A stretch of 64,000 nt of DNA from Endomychus coccineus (taxonomy: Eukaryota; Arthropoda; Insecta; Coleoptera; Endomychidae), in the NCBI GenBank assembly GCA_958510875.1, contig OY294068.1, positions 190,922,315 through 190,986,314 on the forward strand. Reading direction: 5' to 3'. The notes beneath the pieces are model-generated. The model searched no databases. It was not told the DNA's origin and saw nothing but the letters and a program-made list of their open reading frames with translations. Positions 34,055 to 44,124 of the stretch are shown piece by piece. Position 1 is the first letter of the stretch. Each line of letters starts with the position of its first letter. The translations under genes and the position numbers were made by a program.

Positions 34055-36189
34055 GTGGGTGGAAAAATGTCCCGAAACACGTCGAATGATTTTGTTTGGG
34101 GGACATCTTTTGACGTATATTTGAGGCTTGAACGAGCAACCCCCTAATAGGAGGCGTTTCTACCCCTCAAAGATGAATAGGGGAGAGGGGTTGAGTGATA
34201 CGTCATTTGAAAGGTCTTGGAAGCCTCTTTACAACGATGTATGAAAACCGTAAATTTGATGAACCATTTTCGCCAAAAATTAATTTTGTTGCTCGAATGC
34301 GCCACCTTGAATATTTTGGTTATTTGTACAATGTACAAGCTCATTTTTATTAAGCCTTTTTTACAAACTCAAACAATCTTCAAAAAATCACATTCGTAAA
34401 AAAATTGAATTGTCTTGTCATGCTCACAATGAAAAAAATTAAATCTGCGTGTTTAAATCAAATGTTCAAATTGTCCTCCATTGACTTCCATACAATAATA
34501 CAATCTTGACAGAAAACCGTCTCTAACATGGTTCAGCATAGTTGGAGTTATTTGACGACACTCATTTACAATTCGTTGGCGTAGTTCGTTCAAATTTTTA
34601 GGCTGAATCACAAAAATCTTAGACTTAAGATGTCCCCACAAGAAGAAGTCCAGAGGGTTCAGGTCAGGAGATCGGGCAGGCCACTCCATAGGACCTCTTC
34701 TTCCAATCCAACGACCGGGGTATTGCAAATTGAGGTATTGGCGAACTGGTGAGGCGTAGTGAAGAGGAGCTCCGTCTTGTTGGGAACGCAATTGTTGTTC
34801 AAGTAGTAGAAGATCGTTTTCTAATTGTTCAGTTATTAACGGATCAATCGCATTTTCCAACATTTCAAGATAAATTTCGCAAATTAAATTACCAGGAATA
34901 AACAGAGGTCCAATTAGGTGGTCTCCCAAAATTCCTACCCAAACGTTTAGCTTTTCCCGATGTTGAAAATCGAAATCTCGAAATACATGAGGATTTGTAT
35001 CGCTCCAAATTCTACAGTTATGCCGGTTAACCTCCCCATTAAGTAAAAAGTGCATTCGTCAGAAAAGCAAACGTTGTACAAGAAATTTGGGTTATTGTTG
35101 ATACGCTCGACCATAATTTCGCAAAACTCTTGCCTTCGATCCCAATCATCATCATTTAATTCCTGAATTAATTTAATTTTGTACGGATGGAACTTGCGTT
35201 TATGTAAAATTCTGAAAACGTTAGATTGGCTAATACCGGAAGCTGCAGAAAGTTGTCGTACAGATTGCATGTTTGGCATAAGTTGGATATGTCCCAATAC
35301 CGCCACAGCTCCTCCTTCATCATTAACAATTCCAATGGGTGCCTTTTTTTTGTCCACTACTGAACCCCTCTCCTCAAATTTTGAAATCAATTTCATTACG
35401 TACTTATGGCGAACGCTACGTTCAGGATGGGTTTCGTTAAATATCCTTGCAGCCGCTCGGGCATTATTTTGATTTTGGTAATAAAGGCTAACCAGCTCAA
35501 CACGTTCTTGCAATGTGTACACCATATTTCTGGAAATTTTAAATAAATCAGCAAAGTAGTAACTCAACAGATTGATTAAAATCATGAAATGATCGAAGAA
35601 ACGTTAAAACCAGATAAACACCTTCTAAGAACAAACAATGAAGGCAACATAAGGAAATGTTTTGCTGTTTTTTTATCTATTAGTTTGAGAGAATGTATTA
35701 TTGTATGGAAGCCAATGGAGGACAATTTGAACATTTGATTTAAACACGCAGATTTAATTTTTTTCATTGTAAGCATGACAACACAATTCAATTTTTTTAC
35801 GAATGTGATTTCTTGAAGATTGATTAATTTTGTAAAAAAGGCTTAATGAAAATGAGGTTGTACATTGTACAAATAACCAAAATATTCAAGGTGGCGCATT
35901 CGAGCAACAAAATTAATTTTTGGCGAAAACGGTTCATCAAATTTACGTTTTTCATACACCGTTGTAAAGAAGCTTCCAAGACCTTTCAAATGACGTATCA
36001 CTCAACCCCTCTCCCTATTCAATTTTGAGGGGTTGAAGTGCCCCCTATTAGGGGGTTGCTCGTTCAAGCCTCAAATATACGTCAAAAGATGTCTCTCAAA
36101 CAAAATCATTCGATGTGTTTCGGGAGATTTTTCCACTCACTATGGGATAAGAAATATACGGGGTGGCTCGTCTGAGATGGAACATCCTG
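34055..36189 (-). mobile_element. DD41D transposon, copy 1, with fold-back ends
   Basis: The transposase runs on the minus strand (35525 to 34453). The right end is complete, ending in CATCCTG at 36189 and TA. The left end is cut off about 60 bases inside the TIR. Both arms (34055-34500 and 35693-36189) are copies of the same 3' end of the element, including about 45 bases of the transposase 3' coding end. The expected 5' arm is missing. An unrelated segment of about 100 bases (35585-35692) lies between the transposase start and the right arm. Confidence 0.85.
34453..35525 (-). pseudogene. DD41D transposase (copy 1), one frameshift
   Basis: A Tc1/mariner-superfamily transposase which would cut and paste the element at TA sites in the nucleus. 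The start MVYTLQERVELVSLY at 35525 matches the start of copy 2. Helix-turn-helix modules occupy about residues 1-110. The first catalytic Asp is in FSDECTF, the second in QQDGAPLHY and the third in SPDLNPLDFFLWG; 41 residues lie between the second and third, the DD41D spacing of rosa-like elements. A T-run near 35046-35056 has one base fewer than copy 2, which breaks the frame between the FSDECTF block and LNGEVNRHNC. Apart from that the reading is open to the stop. All three catalytic Asp are kept, so inactivation looks recent. Confidence 0.9.
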
Positions 36190-36191
36190 TA

Positions 36192-37590
36192 TACTACGTA
36201 TAATGTGAGAAGAACGAATTATACTCTACGTGATGATGGCATTATTTGAGTTGACAACATACGTGTTTTAATCCATTTACATAAAGGATTAGGAACCTTA
36301 CTTTCATGGAACCACAGAATAGGGGAAATATTTAATGTGACCTTATAATAAAGTATCTATTTGCTCCATAACTCGCTTATTATCAGGTTTGTAAAAAAAA
36401 GTGTACGGCGTAATGGTGTGAATGATTAAACTGTCATAACGAAGGAAATTAAAATATTGATTTTTAGGGTTCGTTCAAAAAATTTTGCTTCAACGAAAAA
36501 ATAGGAAACATGATCAATTGAACGCAATATGTCTTTAAATACTTCCATAAATGTTCATTATTGTTTGTAAGTTGTGCATGCTTGCCTATAAAAGGCACTA
36601 TGATTCGTCTATATATGTGTAAGTAGCAAAAAACATTATCAAATTCGAACTAAACTGTACAATGTTTATGGTCCCATAAATTTAGGGTCGAATTCATTTA
36701 GTTGCCGCAACCCCATAATTTAATTTCTATTGGAAAATTAAAATAATCATCTCCCATAATCTATAACAATGATTGCTGTAGGAGACCGATTGAGATCTAA
36801 CGTCTTGAATCTGTAAATCACCAAGGTAATTTCCACTAATTGTACCTATAATTTAAACATTAGATATTGCGATTTGGAAGAAGATTGCGAGGCCACCGTT
36901 GAGAAAATTATGCGCACCCCCTGCCATTAATTCGGAACCGTTTAACACCTTTCTATAATGCATCAAAGATAGGCGATCTCGTGCTCTGCTGAATTATATC
37001 CACTTGATGGGATTTTCAAAATTTAAGGTGTTGAAATTTAATCTTCCTGTCGATTCGAGTTAACGGTTTCTAAATTAAGTTGATTGTTCTCAATGGTTCT
37101 AATTTTAGTTTTGAAGCTTTATGTGCACGATATCTCGATAGGCCCGTCCCCACTCCGGTCCTTTTTATTTATTTCACCGGAATCGGAAAGTTGATATTTC
37201 TGTAATAATCGAAATAAATCTACCCTTAAATACAAACTAGCTTTATGCGAACTTACTGTCTGCTCATTGCTATCTTAAATAAAGAATTAATTTGATTTTG
37301 TTCTAAATCCCCGCAATTTCAGGAAATTCTCATTTCAACCGCTGACTTTTTATTCTCTCGTGATGAGAAACATGATTTGAAGCATTTGGGTCTTTGAACT
37401 GGTGGTACTTTTTCAAAATATTAGGAAGCTATGATCAATTGATCACTCACTTTGGTTAGCAAAATATGCTGTCATATGAACTATCGAATTGTACTACAGA
37501 ATAAACAAGTGTAGGCTTCTTGCACAGAATAAAGACGTGAAATACATCGTAAAAATGAGACTTTTGGACACTTCTGCAAGTTATATATAT
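36192..37590. other. No gene recognised
   Basis: AT-rich noncoding DNA. A TATAAAAGG box lies near 36586 but no coding exon can be tied to it. Confidence 0.4.
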
Positions 37591-37594
37591 ACAT

Positions 37595-37715
37595 CTGATA
37601 CATATTTATAAGCAGAAAAACACGGTTGTTCTTATGGTTCAATAAAATATCAAAATACCGATTTGAAAAAATTAAGGTGGATATCAGAAATACCACTCGA
37701 AACGGGCTACCGTGC
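37595..37715 (+). repeat. Dispersed repeat, inverted relative to 9640-9770
   Basis: Shares ATACCACTCGAAACGGG and the upstream AGCAGAAAAACACGGTTG block with the minus strand at 9640-9770. Family unknown. Confidence 0.6.
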
Positions 37716-38375
37716 CCAGAAACAATCCTTTTTTATCAGTTTAAAACGATCTGCATAATTTGAAATCCATATGTGTCCACTTATTCAATAAAGTATGTTT
37801 CCGTATTCAGCTATGCCTGATAATGAACTTATTGCGTACTTCAATGATACGATCAAGTTGCGAGCGACTACTGTATATTCTCAGATCGATCAAGTTTTAA
37901 GGTCATTGATCGATGGGATGTTCCATATTCAAATTAGTACGGATTTCAATGTATAAATCATACTGGTGGAACCAAAGCGATAATCGGTGAACCACCTTTA
38001 ATTCAATACCTTACGGGGCTGTGCCAATAATGTAATCACTAGTCGGGCATTTGTCTTAAATGAATGTTCTTAATTTTAGAGTGGAGCAATAAATAGCATG
38101 TTGGTTCGAGGATTTAATATCACTTTCGGAAAATAACAATCTATTTGAAACAAACATTTTAGGCGGCATTGATTATCATGCATTTTTTATTTCCCTCACT
38201 CAGCGTCGGCACTAGGAGTTGCGGGGTCCTGGACAAATTCTGGGTTCGGCCTCTGGAGTCTTGTGTCATAATTTGGGCCAACCCCACTCGGGAGTATCTC
38301 GCGCCGCTCCCAAATAGGTGTCAGTAGAATCTCAAACGAATGAAGGACAAGAATTAACGCTTTTGAAGTTCAATA
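37716..38375. other. No gene recognised
   Basis: A slightly GC-richer patch near 38200-38330 has no recognisable feature. Confidence 0.4.
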
Positions 38376-38379
38376 CTGT

Positions 38380-38800
38380 TATCATCATCATCATCATCAT
38401 TCGAGTGAAGGAGGCATAGCTCCCAAATGCTCTTCTGCCACTCTTATGGGCCCACCATGCGCCCCGCTGTTAGAAGCCTATTCTATCCTAGCAGGTTTGT
38501 GGCCAACCAGAAACTGTAAATATTGTGAACGCAGGCTTCCATAAGTTCTTTCGGGAGCAGTTTTGATTCTCCGGAGTGACGGTTTCTGAGGGATGCCAAC
38601 GCAGGACATTCCAACAGGATGTGAGGGGCAGTTTCTCCCACCTCTCTGCATTTCCTACATATAGGATCTGCGGTGCCCAAAGTGTGAGAGTGTTTGTTAA
38701 GACGACAGTGACTGGTTAGGATTCCAGTCATCTCTCTGATGTCCCTTCTGCTCAGAGGAAGGAGTATCTTTGAAAGCCTAGACACAGGCTCTTTGAAAAA
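38380..38800 (-). pseudogene. Non-LTR pol C-terminus with 3' UTR and ATG tail
   Basis: The minus-strand frame 38785-38483 gives LLPLSRRDIREMTGILTSHC, RLNKHSHTLGTADPICRKCR and ETAPHILLECPALASLRNRH. This is the segment behind the RNase H domain of many insect non-LTR elements, with a Cys/His cluster C-x2-C-x8-H-x4-C. The stop is followed by a short 3' UTR and an (ATG)n tail at about 38382-38401, in keeping with a complete 3' end. The 5' side is truncated near 38790, as is usual for target-primed insertion. Confidence 0.85.
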
Positions 38801-38865
38801 GAGCTTGGCCTACCTCATTCGTGGTGATTCTCGCCACAGTTCAGGTCACTCTTTGTTCAGTTTTT

Positions 38866-38945
38866 ATTAATTAATTTAGTATAGATCTGACTTAATGATT
38901 GAACTTCTGTTCTATGCTCCACAGACTTGGAGTAACGTTTTATAT
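38866..38945 (-). repeat. Fragment of a PLE 3' tail
   Basis: ATCTGACTTAATGATTGAA and surrounding bases match the PLE tail at 41865-41950 and, inverted, at 2530-2580. No hammerhead is present in this fragment. Confidence 0.55.
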
Positions 38946-39410
38946 CTGTAAATCGTAGAACAATCATCAAGTCAGATGTATAGGGTTATACTAGTTTTAA
39001 ACAGGAAATGATCCTCTCAGCAGTTGAAACAGTAATTGGAACAGTCGACAAATTCTTGTACACAATTTGAACATGGAAGATAGAGGTCTTGATGACATTC
39101 AGAAACTTGAACACTCTTCCTTCTGTTAGGAGCTCAGAACCACTGATATCTGTGGACGCATACTCATCTGCAGATATAGTTAACACATTCTTCTGTTTCT
39201 TTCACCGTTTGTCTCCATGTTCGTGTCGCAACCAGTTCCAGGTAGGAAGTTTCTGTGAAATAGTAGCGTGCGTCATAACGTTTCGTATTGGTCTATGGTG
39301 TTGAGGAAGAAAGTCAATCAAAATCGGCACTCATTGTAGCTAAATGGCTGTATTTTCAATATTTCCGGAAAGGTAAAATTTTTCAATAAATCCAACTAAT
39401 TGTATTATGT
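38946..39410. other. No gene recognised
   Basis: Noncoding. GTAGAACAATCATCAAGTC near 38960 partly repeats the 38884-38915 block in inverted orientation. Confidence 0.4.
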
Positions 39411-39411
39411 A

Positions 39412-40248
39412 TCTATATATAGAAAGGTAAATACTATTCTGTCACTAACTGATTGACTCACTCACTCATCACGGAATCTCCGAAACTATAAAGTGGACCG
39501 ACTTGAAACTGCGCAGATATGTTACTCGCACGACATAGGTACCCGCTAAGGAATGATTTTTCGAATCTCAATTCGAAACGGGTCAAAATGGATTCGATAT
39601 ATTTTGACGTTTTTGACTTCGAATATAAACACGAACAATTTACATGAAAGACAGATCCATAGATTAATGGATCATTATCAAAGTTCAGACTGTCTATGCT
39701 GTGACAGACAATACATAACCCACCAACAAGACAGGTAATATTTGCATGACAGACAGCTGATACTTTGACAGTCACATAATGTCCATGACCGACCATTACA
39801 TAACATAGATATCTCAATCAATTCAAATTCACATAACATAGAGTATAATTTTACGACTTTCCACGCCATTATCTGTTTCTACCATCGACATATACATATG
39901 GACTGCGCGTGGCAATGATAAGCGCGGGTAGTGCCGGCGTGAGAGAGGGGAACACGAAGAGGACTAATACTGTCTTTATCTATCGGCTCGGGACGTAAAC
40001 ATACTAGCTACAGTCATGTTGCATTTCCATGGCAACGCAGCGGCCAATAGAAACGCGATAGATAAAGTAGATAAAGACAGTATTAGTCCTCTTCGTTTTC
40101 CCCTCTCTCACGCCGGCACTACCCGCGCTTATCATTGCCACGCGCAGTCCATATGTATATGTCGATGGTTTCTACTCACTAGAAATACTTTTATTAAGTA
40201 TTGAAACGCTTTCTTCTATGGGTACTAGTCCCGCGGACAACAGCTAGT
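39412..40248 (+). mobile_element. Non-autonomous Helitron
   Basis: The element begins with TC (39412) and ends in CTAG (40245-40248), the Helitron 5'-TC...CTRR-3' pattern, between host A and T. Just before the end, GTCC and GGAC can pair around CGC (about 40230-40240), in the place of the usual 3' hairpin. The 3' end CCCGCGGACAACAGCTAG and the internal blocks CTCACTCACTCATCACGGAA and GGTACCCGCTAAGGAATGAT are of a type common in insect repeats. No replicase-helicase is encoded. A 287-bp palindromic element is inserted inside. Confidence 0.75.
39882..40168. mobile_element. Young 287-bp palindromic insertion with 6-bp TSD
   Basis: Inverted arms of about 100 bases (39882-39982 and 40068-40168) differ by one mismatch (GAACACG against GAAAACG). 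The arms are GC-rich compared with the surroundings. TTTCTA flanks the element on both sides (39876-39881, 40169-40174), indicating a 6-bp target duplication. The spacer contains TTTCCATGGCAAC and GGCCAATAG. No coding capacity; the superfamily is not assigned. Confidence 0.85.
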
Positions 40249-40960
40249 TATCTATATTAGTACTATAATCATTACAATAGCAGCGTTTTAAGATACAGAT
40301 TGTATGATTTGAAGATTTCCTCCAATAATTCTAATTGTGAATCTATGAAAGGCTGGCGAATATCTGTGTTCAGCAATACCTCCAAAATAAGCTATTCAGA
40401 AAATTATTGAAATGGTAGTGTCAAGTCAATAATTAACTGCGCTGCTTTCGACAATTATTTATTATCCTAAATCATGTGAATATTCTATAAACACAAATAG
40501 TTACAATCATAACGCCTCCGAGACACCTCGAAGTGGGAAAAAGAGTGAAGTAACGACAAAGTCCCATCCATTAACTTTAAGTAACGCATATTTGAACCAT
40601 CGTGTGTGGTATTGATTGATGAGACAATTTTCAAATCATTCATAATATTAATCGATTATTAAAAGTCGATCAATTAAACAGAATTTACATATCTCTTGAA
40701 TTACACTCCTAAACAAATTAATAATTTATAAAACATGGGTTGAAAGTGACATTTGAATTTGATGTATTCATGCAACGTCGGAATTGTAATTGAACCGTGA
40801 TCAGTTATGACGAGGTTTGTAAATTAATCACAAATTGTGTAAAACGTTCAATGGGTTCGGCTTTTACTACGAGTAAATTTATAATTCCCTCATTTACAAT
40901 TTAAAGCAAATAAAATAACTATTGTAAGCCTGATTTTCGCTGATTCAGTGTCTCTGAATC
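40249..40960. other. No gene recognised
   Basis: Noncoding AT-rich DNA; nothing supported. Confidence 0.4.
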
Positions 40961-40964
40961 ACTC

Positions 40965-41007
40965 GTTCTGCTGATGAGCCTGAGAATGCAAAACAGCTGT
41001 CTGGAAC
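40965..41007 (+). ncRNA. Hammerhead ribozyme-like motif, second family
   Basis: Helix I strands GTTCTG (40965-40970) and TGGAAC (41002-41007) pair with two G-T wobbles. CTGATGA (40971-40977) is intact. The GAAA block is AAAA (40990-40993). Helix III is the palindrome CAGCTG followed by TC at the expected cleavage site. The same layout recurs at 5105, about 6715 and, in part, 56429. Confidence 0.6.
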
Positions 41008-41460
41008 TATTTATCTGTATTGTCACTAATCAATCTAGAGAGACCAATACTACCTTTGTGGATAAGATTAATCTCTAACAAGTAAATATTGGCTCTTGCA
41101 TTGGTTTGTGTCGCGTTCTGGCACATTTGGCTCTAGCATCAACAACCGCGACTTATGAAGAACGGAATATTCAATCAGTCAATGTCGTCCACAGTGTGTT
41201 GGTTCTTCTCAGCTACAATCAATTACACACGACACCCTGTTGATTATTCTGTAAGCAGAGCATGGTAAAACTCCGATAAAATCAGCAACGACAATTTGAA
41301 TTCCAATATAACGTCTTCCAATATCGGTTTCTGAATCTTTTCCAATAGATTTCCTGTTCCTTCAATCATTCACAGTTGACCCCCAGAGGTATCCGAAAGT
41401 TATTTTGCCACCAAAAATGAATAATTGATCACAGTTAATTTAGCTCTAATTTATTTTGTT
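41008..41460. other. Rest of the hammerhead repeat, then nothing recognised
   Basis: 41008-41060 matches the blocks behind the other hammerhead-type copies (TCACTAATCAATCTAGAGAG). Beyond that I see nothing. Confidence 0.45.
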
Positions 41461-41500
41461 AGTCAAGAAGGCTATAGGTAACACATATGTTTATTATTTC

Positions 41501-41544
41501 CGTCTTTACGTACGTTTCGGTCTCGCGAACATCATCAGAAGACG
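41501..41544 (-). ncRNA. Hammerhead ribozyme motif (PLE type)
   Basis: On the minus strand: CGTCTT, CTGATGA (41532-41538), a helix II with GAGACC on its 3' side, GAAA, helix III ACG-TA-CGT, TA, then AAGACG, which pairs perfectly with the first strand. All core bases are present and the length of 44 is equal to that of the 2997-3040 copy. It lies in the 3' tail of the PLE that follows on the same strand. Confidence 0.8.
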
Positions 41545-41935
41545 TATGTCTGAAACGGGATTTCTCAAAACTAATCGTATCAGCATTAAGCATCCTTATT
41601 GTTACACATTAAGTATACGAAATGTATCAAGAATTCACTGCTTAGCAATATTCTTATAATATACGAACACATGTATGACTGAAACCAAAAAATATAACAA
41701 TCAAGTATCTACTTTCGAACCAGATGTTGAACGATCATGAGATAATAGAAAAAGGTTATCAGACCTTATTAGGAAATATTACTATTCGAGAATTCTACCC
41801 AAAATATACTTTTTACATTATAAAGACGCATTTAGGAATTTGCAAGGGTTTTGGTTAATCAAATTAGTATACATCTGACTTAATGACTGAATATCTGTCC
41901 TATGATTTACAGTTTAACGTCACGTTTTATGTGAA
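41545..41935 (-). repeat. PLE 3' tail
   Basis: Aligns along most of its length with 2519-2990 in opposite orientation and links the endonuclease remnant to the hammerhead. Confidence 0.75.
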
Positions 41936-42247
41936 TCATCTCCAGGATAGATCTTTTAGAATAATTGATCTCTCCAGTTTTTCTTGAGTTTTTGTTTCTT
42001 GTACTATACTTATGGCCATACATTCTGTCTGTAAATATTGCTTAGAGATTTCTGTATAAATCCCATCGCAATCCAAACAATTTAATTTGTATAGTGTGTG
42101 GGTTTGTTTATTTATAGGCAGATTTGAGAAATATTTCTCAACACAGTTAGCAGGTTTATGCGCAACATTCATTTCATACGTTTTTGAACATTTCTTACTT
42201 TTCAATGATGTTCTAAAATTATCTGTATTACCGTTTATGTTATTTAT
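41936..42247 (-). pseudogene. PLE GIY-YIG endonuclease, split by a transposon
   Basis: The minus strand encodes NTDNF...KSKKCSKTYEMNVAHKP, then TLYKLNCLDCDGIYTEISKQ, where the GIY-YIG pair of motifs is LYKL and GIYTE (usually VYxL and xYIGQT), so the domain is worn. It ends in SIILKDLSWR, just as the PLE at 1372-2518 ends in IIIKDLFWR. Frameshifts follow QTECMA. The coding region is interrupted at 42248 by the DD41D element and resumes at 44011 with the end of the reverse transcriptase. Confidence 0.8.
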
Positions 42248-42249
42248 AC

Positions 42250-44008
42250 AAGGTGTTCCATCTGAGACGAGCCATCCCGTATATTTTTTACCTCATAGTG
42301 AGTGGAAAAATTTCCCGAAACACGTCGAATGATTTTGTTTGGGGGACATCTTTTGACGTATATTTGAGGCTTGAACGAGCAACCTCCTAATAGGGGGCGC
42401 TTCAACCCCTCAAAATTGAATAGGGGAGAGATTTTAATCAATCTGTTGAGTTACTACTTTGCTGATTTATTTAAAATTTAAAAAAATATGGTGTACACAT
42501 TGCAAGAACGTGTTGAGCTGGTTAGCCTTTATTGCCAAAATCAAAATTATGCCCGAGCGGCTGCAAGGATATTTAACGAAAACCATCCTGAACGTAGCGT
42601 TCGCCATAAGTACGTAATGGAATTGATTTCAAAATTTGTGGAGACGGGTTCAGTAATGGATAAAAAAAGGGCAGCCATTGGAATTGTTAATGATGCAGGA
42701 TCAGCTGTGGCGATATTGGGACATGTCCAACTTATGCCAAACACGCAATCTGTACGACAACTTTCTGCAGCTTCCGGTATTAGCCAATCTAACGTTTTCA
42801 GAATTTTACATAAACACAAGTTCCATCCGTACAAAATTAAATTAATCCAGGAATTGAATGATGATGATTGGGATCGAAGACAAGAGTTTTGCGAAATTAT
42901 GGTCGAGCGTATCAACAATAACCAAAATTTCTTTTACAACGTTTGCTTTTCTGACGAATGCACTTTTTTACTCAATGGGAAGGTTAACCGGCATAACTGT
43001 AGAATTTGGAGCGATACAAATCCTCATGTATTTCGAGAAGATCACACTCAACTTCGGGAAAGGCTAAACGTTTGGGTAGGAATTTTGGGAGACCACCTAA
43101 TTGGACCTCTGTTTATTCCTGGTAATTTAAATGGCGAAATTTATCTTGAAATGTTGGAAAATGCGATTGATCCGTTAATAACTGAGCAATTAGAAAACGA
43201 TCCTCTACTACTTGAACAACAATTGCATTTCCAACAAGACAGAGCTCCTCCTCACTACGCCGCACCAGTTCGCCAATACCTCAATTAGCAATACCCCGGT
43301 CGTTGGATTGGAAGAAGACGTCCTATGGTATGGAGTGCCCGATCTCCTGACCTGAACCCTCTGGACTTCTTCTTGTGGGGACATCTTAAGTCCAAGATTT
43401 TTGTGACTCATCCTGAAAATTTGGACGAACTACTCCATCGAATTGTAAATGAGTGTCGTCAAATAACTCTAATTATGCTGAACCATGTTAGAGACGGTTT
43501 TCAGTCAAGATTGTATTATTGTATGGAAGTCAATGGAGGACAATTTGAACATTTGATTTAAACACGCAGATTCAATTTTTTTCATTGTAAGCATGAGAAC
43601 ACAACGCAATTTTTTTACGAATGTGATTTTTTGAAGATTGTTTAAGTTTCTGAAAAAGGCTTAATAAAAATGAGCTTGTACATTGTACAAATAACCAAAA
43701 TATTCAAGGTGGCGCATTCGAGCAACAAAATTAATTTTTGGCGAAAACGGTTAATCAAATTTACGTTTTTCATACACCGTTGAAAAGAGGCTTCCAAGAC
43801 CTTTCAAATGACGTATCACTCAACCTCTCCCCCCTATTCAATTTTGAGGGGTTGAAGTGCCCCCTATTGGGGGGTTGCTCGTTCAAGCCTCAAATATACG
43901 TCAAAAGATGTCCCCCAAACAAAATCATTTGACGTGTTTCGGGAGATTTTTCCACTCACTATGGGATAAGAAATATACGGGGTGGCTCGTCTCAGATGGA
44001 ACACCCTG
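42250..44008 (+). mobile_element. DD41D (rosa-like) transposon, complete
   Basis: A 1759-bp element bounded by CAAGGTGTTCC and GGAACACCCTG with TA on each side. Inverted arms of about 180 bases (42250-42430, 43825-44008) are well matched. The 3' arm continues inward with sequence that the 5' arm lacks. It carries one transposase gene (42488-43561). It sits within a PLE: the PLE sequence reads on from KINKIYNGTSY at 44011-44045 (minus) to NTDNF at about 42215-42230, so the target duplication TA is supported by comparison with the uninterrupted copy at 2400-2460. Confidence 0.92.
42488..43561 (+). pseudogene. DD41D transposase (copy 2), one nonsense codon
   Basis: The 357-residue transposase of the element at 42250-44008. 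N-terminal helix-turn-helix region about residues 1-110 (VYTLQERVELVSLYCQNQN; later SGISQSNVFRILHK). Catalytic residues are D156 (FSDECTF), D251 (QQDRAPPHY) and D293 (SPDLNPLDFFLWG), with 41 residues between the last two. The protein ends in MEVNGGQFEHLI. The only break is TAG at codon 267 (43286-43288), where copy 1 has TTG (Leu). This stop lies between the second and third catalytic Asp, so the shortened product should be inactive. The start was chosen because the homologous frame in copy 1 begins at the same MVYTLQERV. Confidence 0.93.
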
Positions 44009-44010
44009 TA

Positions 44011-44120
44011 TATGACGTTCCATTGTAGATTTTGTTTATTTTCTCTTTAATGATAGGGTTGAAAAATGATTTTGGTTAGCCATCCATTTTCAGTGTATTA
44101 CGAACCATTTTAACTTTTTT
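44011..44120 (-). pseudogene. PLE reverse transcriptase end, other side of the insertion
   Basis: The minus strand reads MVRNTLKMDG, a stop, PKSFFNPIIKEKINKIYNGT, closely matching IVRDTLGMNSYPKTFFNPII and following residues in the copy at 2340-2440. It is the part of the split PLE that lies upstream of the DD41D insertion. Homology fades beyond about 44120, so the PLE is 5'-truncated. Confidence 0.8.
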
Positions 44121-44124
44121 TTTT

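Noticed and set aside
38380..38401. ATC/ATG trinucleotide run as an independent microsatellite
   Set aside because: It sits exactly at the 3' end of a non-LTR element, and the same tail occurs in another copy near 4720.
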